From NCBI RefSeq assembly GCF_945956965.1, contig NZ_CAMFJS010000019.1:34529-98528 (forward strand): a stretch of DNA of 64,000 nucleotides. The letters run 5' to 3'. The DNA is from an uncultured Roseateles sp. (GTDB taxonomy: Bacteria; Pseudomonadota; Gammaproteobacteria; Burkholderiales; Burkholderiaceae_C). Below are positions 26,293-35,152 of this stretch, one piece after another. The translations under genes were made by a program, and so were the position numbers. The notes under the pieces were generated by a model. The model did no database searches and was not told the origin of the DNA. It saw only the letters and a program-made list of their open reading frames with translations. Position 1 is the first letter of the stretch, and the number at the start of each line of letters is the position of its first letter.

Positions 26293-27267
26293 ATGCTGCG
26301 ACGTGAACTCATGCTCGCCGGTTTCGGTGCCGCTGTCTCGCCGACACTGGCCTTGGCGGCTGGCGCGCCTTGGCTGAGCCGGCCGATCAAGCTGATCGTC
26401 CCATTCCCGGGTGGTAGCTCGCCCGACATCGTCGCGCGCGCCTTGGCAGATCCCCTGTCCAAGGCATTGAATCAGACGGTCATCATTGACAACCGGCCTG
26501 GCGCCGGCGGCAATATCGGCACCGCAGCGGCCGCTTTTGCGCCGCCCGATGGCAGCACGTTTTTGTTCACCATCCAAGGGCCGCTGGTCACCGCGCCTTT
26601 ATTGAATTTGCGCCTGCCGTACGAGCCGCAGCGGGATTTGCTGCCCGTCAGCCTGGTGGCCTCATCGCCCAATGTGCTGGTGGTGGAGCCCAAGCTGGGC
26701 GCCAATGATCTGGCGGCTTTTGTGCGCGCGGCCAAGCAAGCCAAGGGTGGGCTCAACTACGGCAGCGTCGGCTTGGGCAGTGCGGCCCATCTGGCGATGG
26801 AGTCTTTCAAATCGCGCGCGGGCATTGCGCTAAGCCATGTGCCCTATGCCGGCTTCGCCCAAGTGGTGCAGGCGATTTTGAATGGCGAAGTGCAGGCGGC
26901 CTTTATGGTGCCAGGTCTTGCCATGCCGCAAGTGCGGGCAGGGCGCTGGAAGGCGCTGGGCGTCAGCAGCCTGGGCCGCGTGGCGGCCTTGGCCGAATTG
27001 CCGACGCTGGCCGAGCAGGGCTTTGCTGGCTTTGAGGCGATTTCCTGGCAAGCCGTGTTGGCGCCGGCCAAGACACCGGCGGCCATCGTCGAGAAGCTGG
27101 CCGCTGCCCTGCAAACCATCATCCGCAGCGACGAGTTTCGCAACCGCCTGCTGACGCATTACTTCAGCGCCATCGGCAGCTCGCCGGAGGGTTTGGCGCA
27201 GCAGATGCGCTCGGATCGCCAGCACTGGGGGCAGATCATCAAGGCCATTGGCCTCAAGCCCGAATGA
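26293..27267 (+). CDS. Bug-family (TctC-like) periplasmic solute-binding protein
   Basis: This 324-residue protein has an N-terminal export signal with a twin Arg (LRRELMLAGFG), possibly Tat-type. The mature part is typical of the very large Burkholderiales Bug family: PIKLIVPFPGGSSPDIVARAL, NRPGAGGNIGT and FKSRAGIALSHVPYAG. Such proteins bind carboxylates or aromatic acids and often stand alone without tctAB genes, as here. It begins 9 bases after gpsA and ends 13 bases from the convergent trmL. The ligand is unknown. Confidence 0.88.
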   Translation: MLRRELMLAGFGAAVSPTLALAAGAPWLSRPIKLIVPFPGGSSPDIVARALADPLSKALNQTVIIDNRPGAGGNIGTAAAAFAPPDGSTFLFTIQGPLVTAPLLNLRLPYEPQRDLLPVSLVASSPNVLVVEPKLGANDLAAFVRAAKQAKGGLNYGSVGLGSAAHLAMESFKSRAGIALSHVPYAGFAQVVQAILNGEVQAAFMVPGLAMPQVRAGRWKALGVSSLGRVAALAELPTLAEQGFAGFEAISWQAVLAPAKTPAAIVEKLAAALQTIIRSDEFRNRLLTHYFSAIGSSPEGLAQQMRSDRQHWGQIIKAIGLKPE

Positions 27268-27280
27268 AGCGGTGCGCCCT

Positions 27281-27751
27281 TCAGGCGCCGCCAGCGTAAC
27301 CGTTCTGCCGCCAGGCCTCGAACACCGCCACCGCCACGCTATTGCTGAGGTTGAGGCTGCGCTGCTCGGGTCGCATGGGCAGGCGCACGCGTTGGCTCAG
27401 TGCAAATTGATCGCGCAGCTGAGGGGCTAAGCCGGCGGTTTCAGAGCCGAACACTAGAAAGTCGCCCGGCTGCCAGGTCACTTCCGCGAAGGGTCGGCTG
27501 CCCTTGGTGGTGAAGGCAAAGAGCCGTTCGGGACGTGGTTGGGCCTGGGCCAGAAAGGCCTCCCAGCTGGCATGGCGCAGCACGGCGGTGTACTCGTGAT
27601 AGTCCAGCCCAGCGCGCTGCAGCAGCTTGTCTTCCATCGCAAAACCCAAGGGTTCGATCAGGTGCAGGGTACAGCCGGTATTGGCAGCCAGGCGAATGAT
27701 GTTGCCGGTATTGGGAGGGATTTCCGGGTGGACCAGAACGATGTGGAACAT
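27281..27751 (-). CDS. trmL: tRNA (cytidine/uridine-34 2'-O)-methyltransferase TrmL
   Basis: This 156-residue SPOUT methyltransferase methylates the wobble nucleotide of tRNA-Leu. It has the family N-terminus MFHIVLVHPEIPPNTGNIIR, the knot segment FGSETAGL and the SAM-binding C-terminal LPMRPEQRSLNLSNSVAVAV region. Length is as expected. It lies 24 bases after comF on the same strand and probably shares its transcript. Confidence 0.94.
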   Translation of the reverse strand: MFHIVLVHPEIPPNTGNIIRLAANTGCTLHLIEPLGFAMEDKLLQRAGLDYHEYTAVLRHASWEAFLAQAQPRPERLFAFTTKGSRPFAEVTWQPGDFLVFGSETAGLAPQLRDQFALSQRVRLPMRPEQRSLNLSNSVAVAVFEAWRQNGYAGGA

Positions 27752-27775
27752 GGCGGTGGGGCGGAAAAAAAGAGA

Positions 27776-28531
27776 TTAGGGTTGATCGGGTTCGGGCGTT
27801 CGTGCCAGTACCCAGGCTTGTACTTGGGCGGCGCCGGCCTGGCGCAAAACGCGAGCGGTTTCAAACAGCGTCGCGCCGCTGGTCATCACGTCATCGAGCA
27901 CGGCAATATGCTGGCCGTGTAACTCTTTGGCGCGCCTGGGTTCGATGGCAAAGGCGCGCCGCACATTGGCTGCACGTTCTTGCAAACTCAGGCGTGCTTG
28001 TTGTTCGGTGTGGCGCACTCGCAGCAGCAAGTCGGGCTCGCACTTTAGCTGGTGTCGCCGGGCCAGGCGGCGCGCCAATTCATAACTTTGGTTGTAGCCG
28101 CGTTCGCGCAGGCGCTCGGGCGTCAGCGGAATGGGCAGCACGTAGGTGGGGCGAGTGGCCTGCGCGGTGCACAAGGCCTGGTCCAATTGATCCACCAGGC
28201 AGGCGCCCAGTTCGAGTTGCACGTGAAACTTGAACTGCTGCAGCAGGCCGTCCCAGGGGAAGCCGTAATCCAGGGCCGCAATGCAGCGATCCAGCGGTGG
28301 CGCCTGCTGCAGGCAGCGGCCACAGCGCGGCTCAGCTGTGCTGCTGAGGCTGGGTGGCAGGCGCGTGGCGCAGGTCCAGCAGCGGATGCTTGGCTGTGCG
28401 TAATGTCGCAGGCAATCGGCGCAGATGGGCTGCCGGGTCCAATGTCTGCAGATCGCACATTGGCGGCCGCAAGGCGAGAGCAGCCGTGTGCGGCCAACGG
28501 GCTTGCTGGGGCGGCTCAGACGCGCATCCAT
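27776..28531 (-). CDS. ComF family phosphoribosyltransferase-like protein
   Basis: This 251-residue protein has an N-terminal zinc-ribbon region with paired cysteines (CAICRHW, CADC, CWTC, CGRC). Its C-terminal type I phosphoribosyltransferase domain shows the PRPP loop IAVLDDVMTSGATLFETA. ComF proteins (GntX in enterics) are needed for DNA uptake in naturally competent bacteria; their reaction is unknown. With the type IV pilus chp genes in the same window, competence is conceivable but not shown. TATATT lies exactly six bases before the ATG, with no ribosome-binding site. Confidence 0.88.
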   Translation of the reverse strand: MDARLSRPSKPVGRTRLLSPCGRQCAICRHWTRQPICADCLRHYAQPSIRCWTCATRLPPSLSSTAEPRCGRCLQQAPPLDRCIAALDYGFPWDGLLQQFKFHVQLELGACLVDQLDQALCTAQATRPTYVLPIPLTPERLRERGYNQSYELARRLARRHQLKCEPDLLLRVRHTEQQARLSLQERAANVRRAFAIEPRRAKELHGQHIAVLDDVMTSGATLFETARVLRQAGAAQVQAWVLARTPEPDQP

Positions 28532-28537
28532 GGGCTC

Positions 28538-28545
28538 AATATACT
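28538..28545. promoter_or_regulatory. Overlapping divergent -10 boxes of comF and the BioC-like gene
   Basis: On the minus strand TATATT (28543-28538) stands six bases before the comF ATG. On the plus strand the same bases give TATACT (28540-28545), 28 bases before the BioC-like ATG. Both lack a good -35 hexamer. The two promoters could not be occupied at once. Confidence 0.4.
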
Positions 28546-28572
28546 GCCGGGCATGTGCGCTGAGACTTTTCC

Positions 28573-29493
28573 ATGATGACCGAACAAGAGCCCCAAGGGC
28601 AAAAATCCCAACGGGCCCAAGCGGTCGACAGCATCGCAGTGATGCGCCAAGTGCGGCGACTGGCCCAAGCCGAAGGGGCGCCCTGGCTGCATGAGGAGGT
28701 GGCCAAGCGCATGGCCGAGCGGCTGAGTTTCATCAAGATGCAGCCCAAGAGCGTCTTGCAATGGTCGGCCTTTTTGGGCGGCGGCGCGGCCGCTCTGGCG
28801 CAGATCTATCCCCAGGCCCAGCAGGTTTGCGTGGAGCCGCAAGCCGCTTTGCTGCAGCGCGGCTTGCAACAACACAAAAAGCCCTGGTGGCAGGTCTTGG
28901 CCCGTGGCAAGCCGGTGCAGGTCTTGGCACCCGAGGCGCTGGCGGTTGATCAGCAATTTGATCTGCTGTGGGCCAATATGGCTTTGCATGCCTATGCGGA
29001 TCTGCCACAAATCCTGGCGCTTTGGCATAGGGGTTTAGCGACGGACGGCTTTGTGATGTTTTCTTGCCTCGGTCCGGACAGTTTTGTCGAGCTGCGTCGG
29101 CTCTATGCGGCGCGCTCTTGGCCGCGTCCGGGGCCTGAGTGGTGGGATATGCACGACATCGGCGATCTGATGGTGCAAGCCGGTTTCGCCGAGCCGGTGA
29201 TGGATCAAGAGCGCCTGACGCTGACCTGGGCCGACCCACAGGCGCTGCTGAAAGATTTACGCGCTTTGGGCGGAAACATCGCGCCCATGCGGTTTGCGGG
29301 CTGCCGGGGGCGTGCTTGGCAGCGCGACTTGCTGCTGGCCTTGGAAGATTTGCGTGGCCCTGATGGCCGCCTGAAGCTGACCGTGGAGCTGGTCTACGGC
29401 CATGCCATCAAGCCCTTGCCGAAATTGCGCGTCACGCCCGAGGCGAGTTTGAGCCTCGATCAGATGCGGGCCATGATCCAAAAGACAAGGTGA
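28573..29493 (+). CDS. BioC-like SAM-dependent methyltransferase
   Basis: This 306-residue protein resembles malonyl-ACP O-methyltransferase (BioC), which starts pimelate synthesis for biotin. WANMALHAYADLPQILALWHRGL is typical of that family. However, the SAM-binding glycine loop is degenerate (VLQWSAFLGGGAAALAQI), and it is longer than E. coli BioC. No bio genes are adjacent. A general class I methyltransferase is the alternative. It is divergent from comF, an arrangement I recall from other betaproteobacteria. Starts at 28573 or 28576 are both possible. Confidence 0.65.
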   Translation: MMTEQEPQGQKSQRAQAVDSIAVMRQVRRLAQAEGAPWLHEEVAKRMAERLSFIKMQPKSVLQWSAFLGGGAAALAQIYPQAQQVCVEPQAALLQRGLQQHKKPWWQVLARGKPVQVLAPEALAVDQQFDLLWANMALHAYADLPQILALWHRGLATDGFVMFSCLGPDSFVELRRLYAARSWPRPGPEWWDMHDIGDLMVQAGFAEPVMDQERLTLTWADPQALLKDLRALGGNIAPMRFAGCRGRAWQRDLLLALEDLRGPDGRLKLTVELVYGHAIKPLPKLRVTPEASLSLDQMRAMIQKTR

Positions 29494-29544
29494 GTCAGGG
29501 CAAGCACCGGCTCTGTCTGTGCGAGGGCTGAGCTAAACTGCCCG

Positions 29545-29574
29545 TTGATACAAATTGTGGCAGCTGAGTTTAGT
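29545..29574 (+). promoter_or_regulatory. Candidate sigma-70 promoter upstream of the cox operon
   Basis: TTGATA (29545-29550), 18 bases, then TTTAGT (29569-29574). Five of six -35 and four of six -10 positions match. The 252-base region before coxB holds no other feature I can support; a small open frame at 29555-29749 has no recognisable product. Confidence 0.3.
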
Positions 29575-29745
29575 GTCAGGTCATCACTTTGGCCTTGCGT
29601 TAACTCAAGAAATAGTCATTGGGCAAGAGCTGTTTTTCTGCATTTGCCCTTCCGAGGGATTGCTGGATCTCGGTTTGATGGCATGGATGCGGCCTTGCTT
29701 GAGGGTGGGGCGGCAGGACATCCAACGGATGAATTGGAGACAAGA

Positions 29746-30960
29746 GTGACGACCATGAAGACGATGAGCGCAGGACTGCATCAGGCCAAATATGGGGCCA
29801 GTCGGCTAGGGCGCTTGGCACAGTGGGCAACAGCCTCGGCGGCTGCTTTGGCCACTCAGGCGGCTTTTGCCGTGAATGATCTCCCTGGCGGCCCGGCGGT
29901 CAATCAGATCAATCTGCATCCGCCAGTGACTCGCATCGCTGCGGATCAGATGTGGTTGCACAACTTCATGATGGTCATCTGCTTGGTGATCTTCGTCGCC
30001 GTTTTCGGCGTGATGTTCTATTCCATCTTCAAGCACCGCAAGTCCAAGGGTGCGGTGTCGGCCAACTTCCACGAAAGCGTCAAGGTCGAGATCGCCTGGA
30101 CCATCGTGCCCTTCATCATCGTGATCTTGATGGCCCTGCCGGCCACCAAGGTGGTGGTGGCAATGAAAGACACCACCAATGCCGACCTGACCATCAAGGC
30201 CACCGGCTACCAGTGGAAATGGGGTTACGACTACATCAAGGGCGAAGGCGAGGGCATCGGTTTCCTCGCCACGCTGGATACCGCCCAGCGCGAAATGTCG
30301 GACGCCGGCAAGCCGGCCGGTGACGACTACCTGCTCAAGGTGGACAACCCGCTGGTCGTGCCCGTGGGCAAGAAGGTGCGCATCATCACCACCGCCAACG
30401 ACGTCATCCACGCCTGGATGGTGCCGGCCTTTGGCGTCAAGCAAGATGCCATTCCCGGCTTTGTGCGCGACACCTGGTTCAAGGCCGAGAAGATCGGTAA
30501 CTACTACGGTCAGTGCGCCGAGTTGTGCGGCAAGGAACATGCCTATATGCCCATCCACGTGAAGGTGGTGTCGGCGGCTGACTACAGCGCCTGGGTGGAC
30601 GGCAAGAAGAAGGAAATCGCAGCCAAGGCTGATGATCCAAGCAAGGTCTGGGATCAGGCGGCTCTGGTGGCTCGCGGTGAAAAGGTCTATGCCGCCAACT
30701 GCGCGGTCTGCCACCGTCCTGACGGCAAGGGCGCTGGCCCGATCAAGCCTTTGGATGGTTCGCCCGTGGTGCTGAATGAGGACAAACTCAAGCAAGTCGC
30801 GGTGCTGCTCAACGGCCAAAACAATGGCGCCATGCCGGCGTGGAAGCAGTTGTCTGATACCGAGATCGCTGCCGTGATCACGTACACCAAGAACAACTGG
30901 TCCAACAAGACTGGCCAGCTGGTGCAGCCTGCCGAAGTCGTGGCAGCGCGTAAACAATGA
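29746..30960 (+). CDS. coxB: Cytochrome c oxidase subunit II with fused cytochrome c domain
   Basis: This 404-residue subunit accepts electrons through the dinuclear CuA site and, here, through its own heme c. It has a signal peptide (cleaved near AFA-VND), two membrane helices, and a cupredoxin domain with CuA ligands Cys257, Cys261, His265 and Met268 (CAELCGKEHAYM). A C-terminal cytochrome c follows, with Cys319, Cys322 and His323 (CAVCH). The GTG at 29746 lies 5 bases after GGAGA; ATG 29755 is the alternative. It opens the cox operon. Confidence 0.95.
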   Translation: MTTMKTMSAGLHQAKYGASRLGRLAQWATASAAALATQAAFAVNDLPGGPAVNQINLHPPVTRIAADQMWLHNFMMVICLVIFVAVFGVMFYSIFKHRKSKGAVSANFHESVKVEIAWTIVPFIIVILMALPATKVVVAMKDTTNADLTIKATGYQWKWGYDYIKGEGEGIGFLATLDTAQREMSDAGKPAGDDYLLKVDNPLVVPVGKKVRIITTANDVIHAWMVPAFGVKQDAIPGFVRDTWFKAEKIGNYYGQCAELCGKEHAYMPIHVKVVSAADYSAWVDGKKKEIAAKADDPSKVWDQAALVARGEKVYAANCAVCHRPDGKGAGPIKPLDGSPVVLNEDKLKQVAVLLNGQNNGAMPAWKQLSDTEIAAVITYTKNNWSNKTGQLVQPAEVVAARKQ

Positions 30961-31088
30961 TTCTGCGAGTTCGGGCTGGGCGGCAAGCGCTGGCACCGAA
31001 CTCCAACTGACCAAGAATTTCTGCGCGACAGATCAGCCTTAGCTCTGTCCCCAACTGACTAGATGAACGTCTAGCAAAGGAAAAGTAA

Positions 31089-32735
31089 ATGAGTGCAGTG
31101 CTCGACAACCACGGTCACGTCAGTCATGGCCACGACGACCACCACGACCACCATGCCCCCACCGGCTGGCGGCGCTGGGTGTTCGCCACCAATCACAAAG
31201 ACATCGGAACGCTCTACCTGCTGTTCTCCTTCACCATGCTGATGGTGGGCGGCATCTTGGCGCTGTGCATCCGCGCCGAGTTGTTCCAGCCGGGCTTGCA
31301 GTTCTTCAACCCGGAACTGTTCAACCAGTTCACCACCATGCACGGCCTGATCATGGTGTTCGGCGCGATCATGCCGGCCTTTGTGGGCTTCGCGAACTGG
31401 ATGATTCCGCTGCAGATCGGCGCCAGCGACATGGCTTTCGCGCGGATGAATAACTTCAGCTTCTGGCTGATGATCCCGGCCGCGATCATGCTGGTGTCCA
31501 GCTTCTTCATGCCCGGTGGTGCACCGGCTGCTGGCTGGACGCTTTACGCGCCGCTGACCCTGCAGATGGGCCCCTCCATGGATGCCGGCATCTTCGCGAT
31601 GCACATCCTGGGTGCCTCGTCCATCATGGGTTCGATCAACATCATCGTCACCATCCTGAACATGCGCGCGCCTGGCATGACCTTGATGAAGATGCCGATG
31701 TTCGCCTGGACCTGGCTGATCACGGCTTATCTGCTGATCGCCGTCATGCCCGTGCTGGCGGGCGCCATCACCATGACGCTGACGGACCGCCATTTCGGCA
31801 CCAGCTTCTTCAGCCCCGCCGGCGGTGGTGACCCGGTGATGTACCAGCACATCTTCTGGTTCTTCGGTCACCCCGAGGTCTACATCATGATCTTGCCGGC
31901 CTTCGGCATCATCAGCCAGATCGTGCCGGCCTTTGCCCGCAAGCGCCTGTTCGGCTACGCCTCCATGGTGTACGCCACGGCCTCGATCGCCATCCTGTCC
32001 TTCATCGTGTGGGCTCACCACATGTTCGCCACCGGTATGCCTGTGACGGGTCAGCTCTTCTTCATGTACGCCACCATGTTGATCGCGGTGCCCACGGGCG
32101 TGAAGATCTTCAACTGGCTGGCCACCATGTGGCGCGGTTCCATGACCTTTGAAGTGCCCATGCTGTGGGCGGTGGGCTTCATCTTCGTGTTCACCATGGG
32201 CGGCTTCACCGGCCTGATCTGCGCGATGGCGCCGATCGACATCCAGATCCAGGACACTTACTACGTCGTTGCCCACTTCCACTATGTGCTGGTGGCTGGC
32301 TCGCTGTATGCCCTGTTCGCTGGCTTCTACTACTGGGGCCCGAAGTGGACCGGTGTGATGTTCAATGAGACGCGCGGCAAGATCCACTTCTGGGGTTCGC
32401 TGATCGCCTTCAACGTCACCTTCTTCCCCATGCACTTCTTGGGCCTGGCCGGCATGCCGCGCCGCTATGCCGACTACCCGATCCAGTTCACCGACTTCAA
32501 TATGATCGCCTCGGTGGGCGCCTTCTGGTTCGGTCTGATGCAGGTCTACTTCTTCCTCTTCGTGGTCATCCCCATGATGCGCGGCAAGGGTGCCAAGGCG
32601 CCTCAGCGTCCCTGGAATGACGCCGATGGCAAGGGCGCAGAAGGTCTGGAATGGGAAGTGCCTTCGCCGGCGCCTTTCCACACCTTTGAAGAGCCGCCCA
32701 AGCTCAATGCCGCCGCCAACAAGGTGATTGGCTAA
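31089..32735 (+). CDS. coxA: Cytochrome c oxidase subunit I
   Basis: This 548-residue, 12-helix membrane subunit holds heme a and the heme a3/CuB oxygen-reduction site. [18 protein letters not shown] contains the CuB His and the cross-linked Tyr with the K-channel Glu region. VWAHHMF has the two further CuB His residues, and VAHFHYVLV the heme ligands. The N-terminus is His/Asp-rich ([15 protein letters not shown]), which might bind copper but is common in this family. An AAAGGAAAAG ribosome-binding site precedes ATG 31089. Confidence 0.97.
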   Translation: MSAVLDNHGHVSHGHDDHHDHHAPTGWRRWVFATNHKDIGTLYLLFSFTMLMVGGILALCIRAELFQPGLQFFNPELFNQFTTMHGLIMVFGAIMPAFVGFANWMIPLQIGASDMAFARMNNFSFWLMIPAAIMLVSSFFMPGGAPAAGWTLYAPLTLQMGPSMDAGIFAMHILGASSIMGSINIIVTILNMRAPGMTLMKMPMFAWTWLITAYLLIAVMPVLAGAITMTLTDRHFGTSFFSPAGGGDPVMYQHIFWFFGHPEVYIMILPAFGIISQIVPAFARKRLFGYASMVYATASIAILSFIVWAHHMFATGMPVTGQLFFMYATMLIAVPTGVKIFNWLATMWRGSMTFEVPMLWAVGFIFVFTMGGFTGLICAMAPIDIQIQDTYYVVAHFHYVLVAGSLYALFAGFYYWGPKWTGVMFNETRGKIHFWGSLIAFNVTFFPMHFLGLAGMPRRYADYPIQFTDFNMIASVGAFWFGLMQVYFFLFVVIPMMRGKGAKAPQRPWNDADGKGAEGLEWEVPSPAPFHTFEEPPKLNAAANKVIG

Positions 32736-32739
32736 GACC

Positions 32740-32856
32740 ATGGCACAGAGCCCTGAACAGCGCAAAAGCAATAAGCGCCTGGCCCTGATCCTGGCCTCGG
32801 TGGCGCTGGTGTTCTTTGTCGGCTTCATGACCAAGATCGCCGTTTTCGGCTTTTGA
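32740..32856 (+). CDS. Small single-helix membrane protein of the cox operon (38 aa)
   Basis: An open frame of 38 residues starts 4 bases after coxA and stops 9 bases before ctaG. It begins with a charged segment (MAQSPEQRKSNKR) followed by one hydrophobic helix of about 20 residues and ends KIAVFGF. Burkholderiales annotations often show a small 'cytochrome oxidase assembly' protein at this spot. It resembles the small extra subunits of aa3 oxidases. Position and hydrophobicity support translation; its role is inferred. Confidence 0.7.
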   Translation: MAQSPEQRKSNKRLALILASVALVFFVGFMTKIAVFGF

Positions 32857-32865
32857 CCAAGCGCC

Positions 32866-33501
32866 ATGGCAGACAAGACCTGGTCACTGGCAAGCGCGCT
32901 GCGCAGGGACAACCTGCACTTGGTCGCCAAATTGCTGGTGGTGACGGCACTGATGTTTGGCTTCGGCTATGCCTTGGTGCCGCTCTACAAGGCAGTGTGC
33001 ACGGCCTTGGGCATCAATGTGCTGTCCTTGGCGGAGCGCCAGCATGCGGTGCGCGCCGAGGATGTGAAGAACACGCAGGTCGACCGCAGCCGCTCCATTT
33101 CGGTGGAGTTTGATGCCAATGCCCGCGGCCCCTGGGAGTTCAAGCCCGCGGTGTCCAATTTGACGGTGCATCCGGGCGAGTTGGTCACCGTGATGTATGA
33201 ATTCCAGAATGTGCAGAACCGGGTCATGTCGGCCCAGGCCATTCCCAGTTATGCGCCTAAGCAAGCAACGGCGCATTTCAACAAGCTGGAGTGTTTTTGT
33301 TTCAACGAATACACCTTGCAGCCGGGTGAGAAGAAGCAATGGCCGGTGGTCTTTGTGATCGACCCCAAGCTGCCCAAGGATGTGAAGACCATCACCTTGT
33401 CCTACACCTTCTTCGAGGTGGCGGGCAAGGGACAGAAGAAATTGCCCGGCACACCGCCGGCGCCGGTCGCGGCAGTGCCGGCAACTCAGCTGCGGCTGTG
33501 A
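32866..33501 (+). CDS. ctaG: CtaG/Cox11 copper-insertion protein
   Basis: This 211-residue protein delivers copper to CuB of subunit I. It has one N-terminal membrane helix (about 21-41) and a periplasmic Ig-like domain with the copper-binding pair in ECFCFNE. The family phrases FGYALVPLYKAVCTALGI and TLSYTFF are present. ATG 32866 is 9 bases after the 38-residue ORF. Its stop overlaps the next gene (GTGA). Confidence 0.95.
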   Translation: MADKTWSLASALRRDNLHLVAKLLVVTALMFGFGYALVPLYKAVCTALGINVLSLAERQHAVRAEDVKNTQVDRSRSISVEFDANARGPWEFKPAVSNLTVHPGELVTVMYEFQNVQNRVMSAQAIPSYAPKQATAHFNKLECFCFNEYTLQPGEKKQWPVVFVIDPKLPKDVKTITLSYTFFEVAGKGQKKLPGTPPAPVAAVPATQLRL

Positions 33502-33776
33502 GCGCGGAACAAGGGTCTAGCCAAGTGCGTGAAGTGAAGGACGAGAAGGATGTGAATGAGGTGACCAAGCGCCCACTGTCTTTTCTGCGGACGATGCAGG
33601 CAGTGGCTTGGTCATTTTTCGGCGTGCGTCGTGGCGCCGAGTATGAGAAAGATGTGGCGCGGCTGAACCCCGTGCATGTGATCATCGCTGGGGTGATTGC
33701 TGCGCTGTTGTTCGTCTTGGCGCTGGTGCAGTTGGTTCAATGGGTCATTGGCAGCGGCGTGGCCAGCGGCCAATGA
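33498..33776 (+). CDS. DUF2970 small membrane protein
   Basis: This 92-residue protein has one C-terminal membrane helix (VIIAGVIAALLFVLALVQLV). It carries the motif AVAWSFFGVRRGAEYEKD typical of DUF2970 proteins in betaproteobacterial cox operons. The start is a GTG at 33498 overlapping the ctaG stop, indicating translational coupling. Function is unknown; assembly or stability of the oxidase is the natural guess from context. Confidence 0.85.
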   Translation: MSAEQGSSQVREVKDEKDVNEVTKRPLSFLRTMQAVAWSFFGVRRGAEYEKDVARLNPVHVIIAGVIAALLFVLALVQLVQWVIGSGVASGQ

Positions 33777-33836
33777 GCAGGTCGTGAAATTCAAGCTTGT
33801 GAATCTGGACTGAAATCTAGTTCGAGGAGAAGAAAA

Positions 33837-34721
33837 ATGTCGGCAGCGACTTCCACGGGCAAAGCCCCTTATTACTTCGTGCCCGGGCCTTCGCGGCATC
33901 CGGTCTTGGCCGCCATCGGTCTGTTCTTCGTGATCCTGGGTGCAGGGCAGTGGATCAATGACCATGACTGGGGCAAGTACTCGCTGGCCTTCGGTCTGCT
34001 GTGGTTCGCGGTGGTGTTGAAGCAGTGGTTTGCCGACGCGATTGGCGAAAGCGAGCGCGGTCAGTACAGCGATCGCATCGACCTGTCCTTCCGCTGGAGC
34101 ATGGGCTGGTTCATCTTCTCCGAAGTGATGTTCTTCGCAGCCTTCTTCGGCGCGCTGTACTGGGCCCGCGTGCACTCGGTGCCGGTGCTGGGCAGCCTGG
34201 AGAACAATCTGCTGTGGCCTGATTTCAAGGCCATCTGGCCCAGCACTGCGGCCGGCTTCACTGCCTCGCCGGCTGGCACGGTGGAACCCTTTGCCACCAT
34301 GGGCCCCTGGCCGCTGCCCACCATCAACACGGCGCTGCTGCTGACCTCAGGCGTGACGCTGACCGTGGCTCACCATGCGCTGATCGCTGGCAACCGCGCC
34401 AAGACGATTGCCTTCATGTGGCTGACCGTGCTGCTGGGCATCACCTTCTTGTGCGTGCAAGGCTATGAATACCACCATGCCTATGCAGAGCTGAATCTCA
34501 AGCTCAGCTCCGGCATCTACGGCTCCACCTTCTTCATGCTGACCGGCTTCCATGGCTTCCACGTCTTCGTGGGCATGTTGATGCTGCTCTTCATCACCTT
34601 GCGCCTGCAAAAAGGCCACTTCACCAAGGACCGTCACTTCGGCTTCGAAGGCGCGGCCTGGTACTGGCACTTCGTGGACGTGGTGTGGTTGGGTCTGTAC
34701 ATGATCGTGTACTGGATGTAA
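33837..34721 (+). CDS. coxC: Cytochrome c oxidase subunit III
   Basis: This 294-residue subunit has about seven membrane helices. Typical segments are YYFVPGPSRHPV, FSEVMFFAAFFGALYWAR, LTVAHHALI and the C-terminal FGFEGAAWYWHFVDVVWLGLY pattern ending in MIVYWM. It stabilises subunit I and the proton-uptake path. A GAGGAGAAG ribosome-binding site lies 7 bases before ATG 33837. A terminator follows the stop, so downstream assembly genes are separately controlled. Confidence 0.96.
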   Translation: MSAATSTGKAPYYFVPGPSRHPVLAAIGLFFVILGAGQWINDHDWGKYSLAFGLLWFAVVLKQWFADAIGESERGQYSDRIDLSFRWSMGWFIFSEVMFFAAFFGALYWARVHSVPVLGSLENNLLWPDFKAIWPSTAAGFTASPAGTVEPFATMGPWPLPTINTALLLTSGVTLTVAHHALIAGNRAKTIAFMWLTVLLGITFLCVQGYEYHHAYAELNLKLSSGIYGSTFFMLTGFHGFHVFVGMLMLLFITLRLQKGHFTKDRHFGFEGAAWYWHFVDVVWLGLYMIVYWM

Positions 34722-34741
34722 GTCTTCATCCACCACGCACA

Positions 34742-34765
34742 AGCGCCGCGCTAGCGGCGCTTTTT
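34742..34765 (+). terminator. Intrinsic terminator after coxC
   Basis: AGCGCCGC/GCGGCGCT, a perfect 8-base-pair stem with a GCTA loop, is followed by TTTT. It marks the end of the structural-gene part of the cox operon. Confidence 0.85.
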
Positions 34766-34831
34766 ACTTATTGAATGGCGATTGGCGATTGGCGGTAACG
34801 GGCTCAAGGCCCATCGTCCATCGCCCAAGCC

Positions 34832-35074
34832 TCACTGCTGCAAAGGCAGCCCCGTCGGCGCAATCCATCCCATCAGATAGCTCAGCAAGATGAACAGGAA
34901 TAAGGCCACCGACAAACCCACCCGTAGGGCCAGGGCGCGTGCCATTCGGGCGCTGCGCTGGCTGCTGTCGCCGTCTTGCTGGTCAGCGGACTTGCCGTTC
35001 TTGAGCATGAACAGGCCGGCGGCAGCGAGTGCGCCGAGGATGCCGATGAAGGCGAGCAGGATGACGAATTTCAT
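34832..35074 (-). CDS. DUF2909 twin-transmembrane small protein
   Basis: This 80-residue protein has two predicted membrane helices (about 3-22 and 51-70) separated by a charged loop with the segment KNGKSADQQDGDSSQRS. This fits the DUF2909 'twin transmembrane' proteins found beside cox and surf1 genes in proteobacteria. It is the only minus-strand gene in the cox region and is divergent from surf1 (78 bases). CATAAT lies 8 bases before the ATG on its strand, so its leader would be very short. Confidence 0.8.
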   Translation of the reverse strand: MKFVILLAFIGILGALAAAGLFMLKNGKSADQQDGDSSQRSARMARALALRVGLSVALFLFILLSYLMGWIAPTGLPLQQ

Positions 35075-35152
35075 GGCTGGCGATTATGCGCCGGGCCTCG
35101 GGCCTGCAAGCGCGCAAGTCAATGCCAGGCGACATGCGCAAGGTGTTGCACG

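Noticed and set aside
29555..29749. Small open frame in the leader before coxB.
   Set aside because: No ribosome-binding site, unremarkable composition, and it overlaps the coxB start in another frame; a leader peptide is not supported.
31071..32930. Long open frame antisense to coxA (about 620 codons).
   Set aside because: Shadow of a strongly conserved gene; the product is His/Glu/Asp-rich and matches no fold I recognise.
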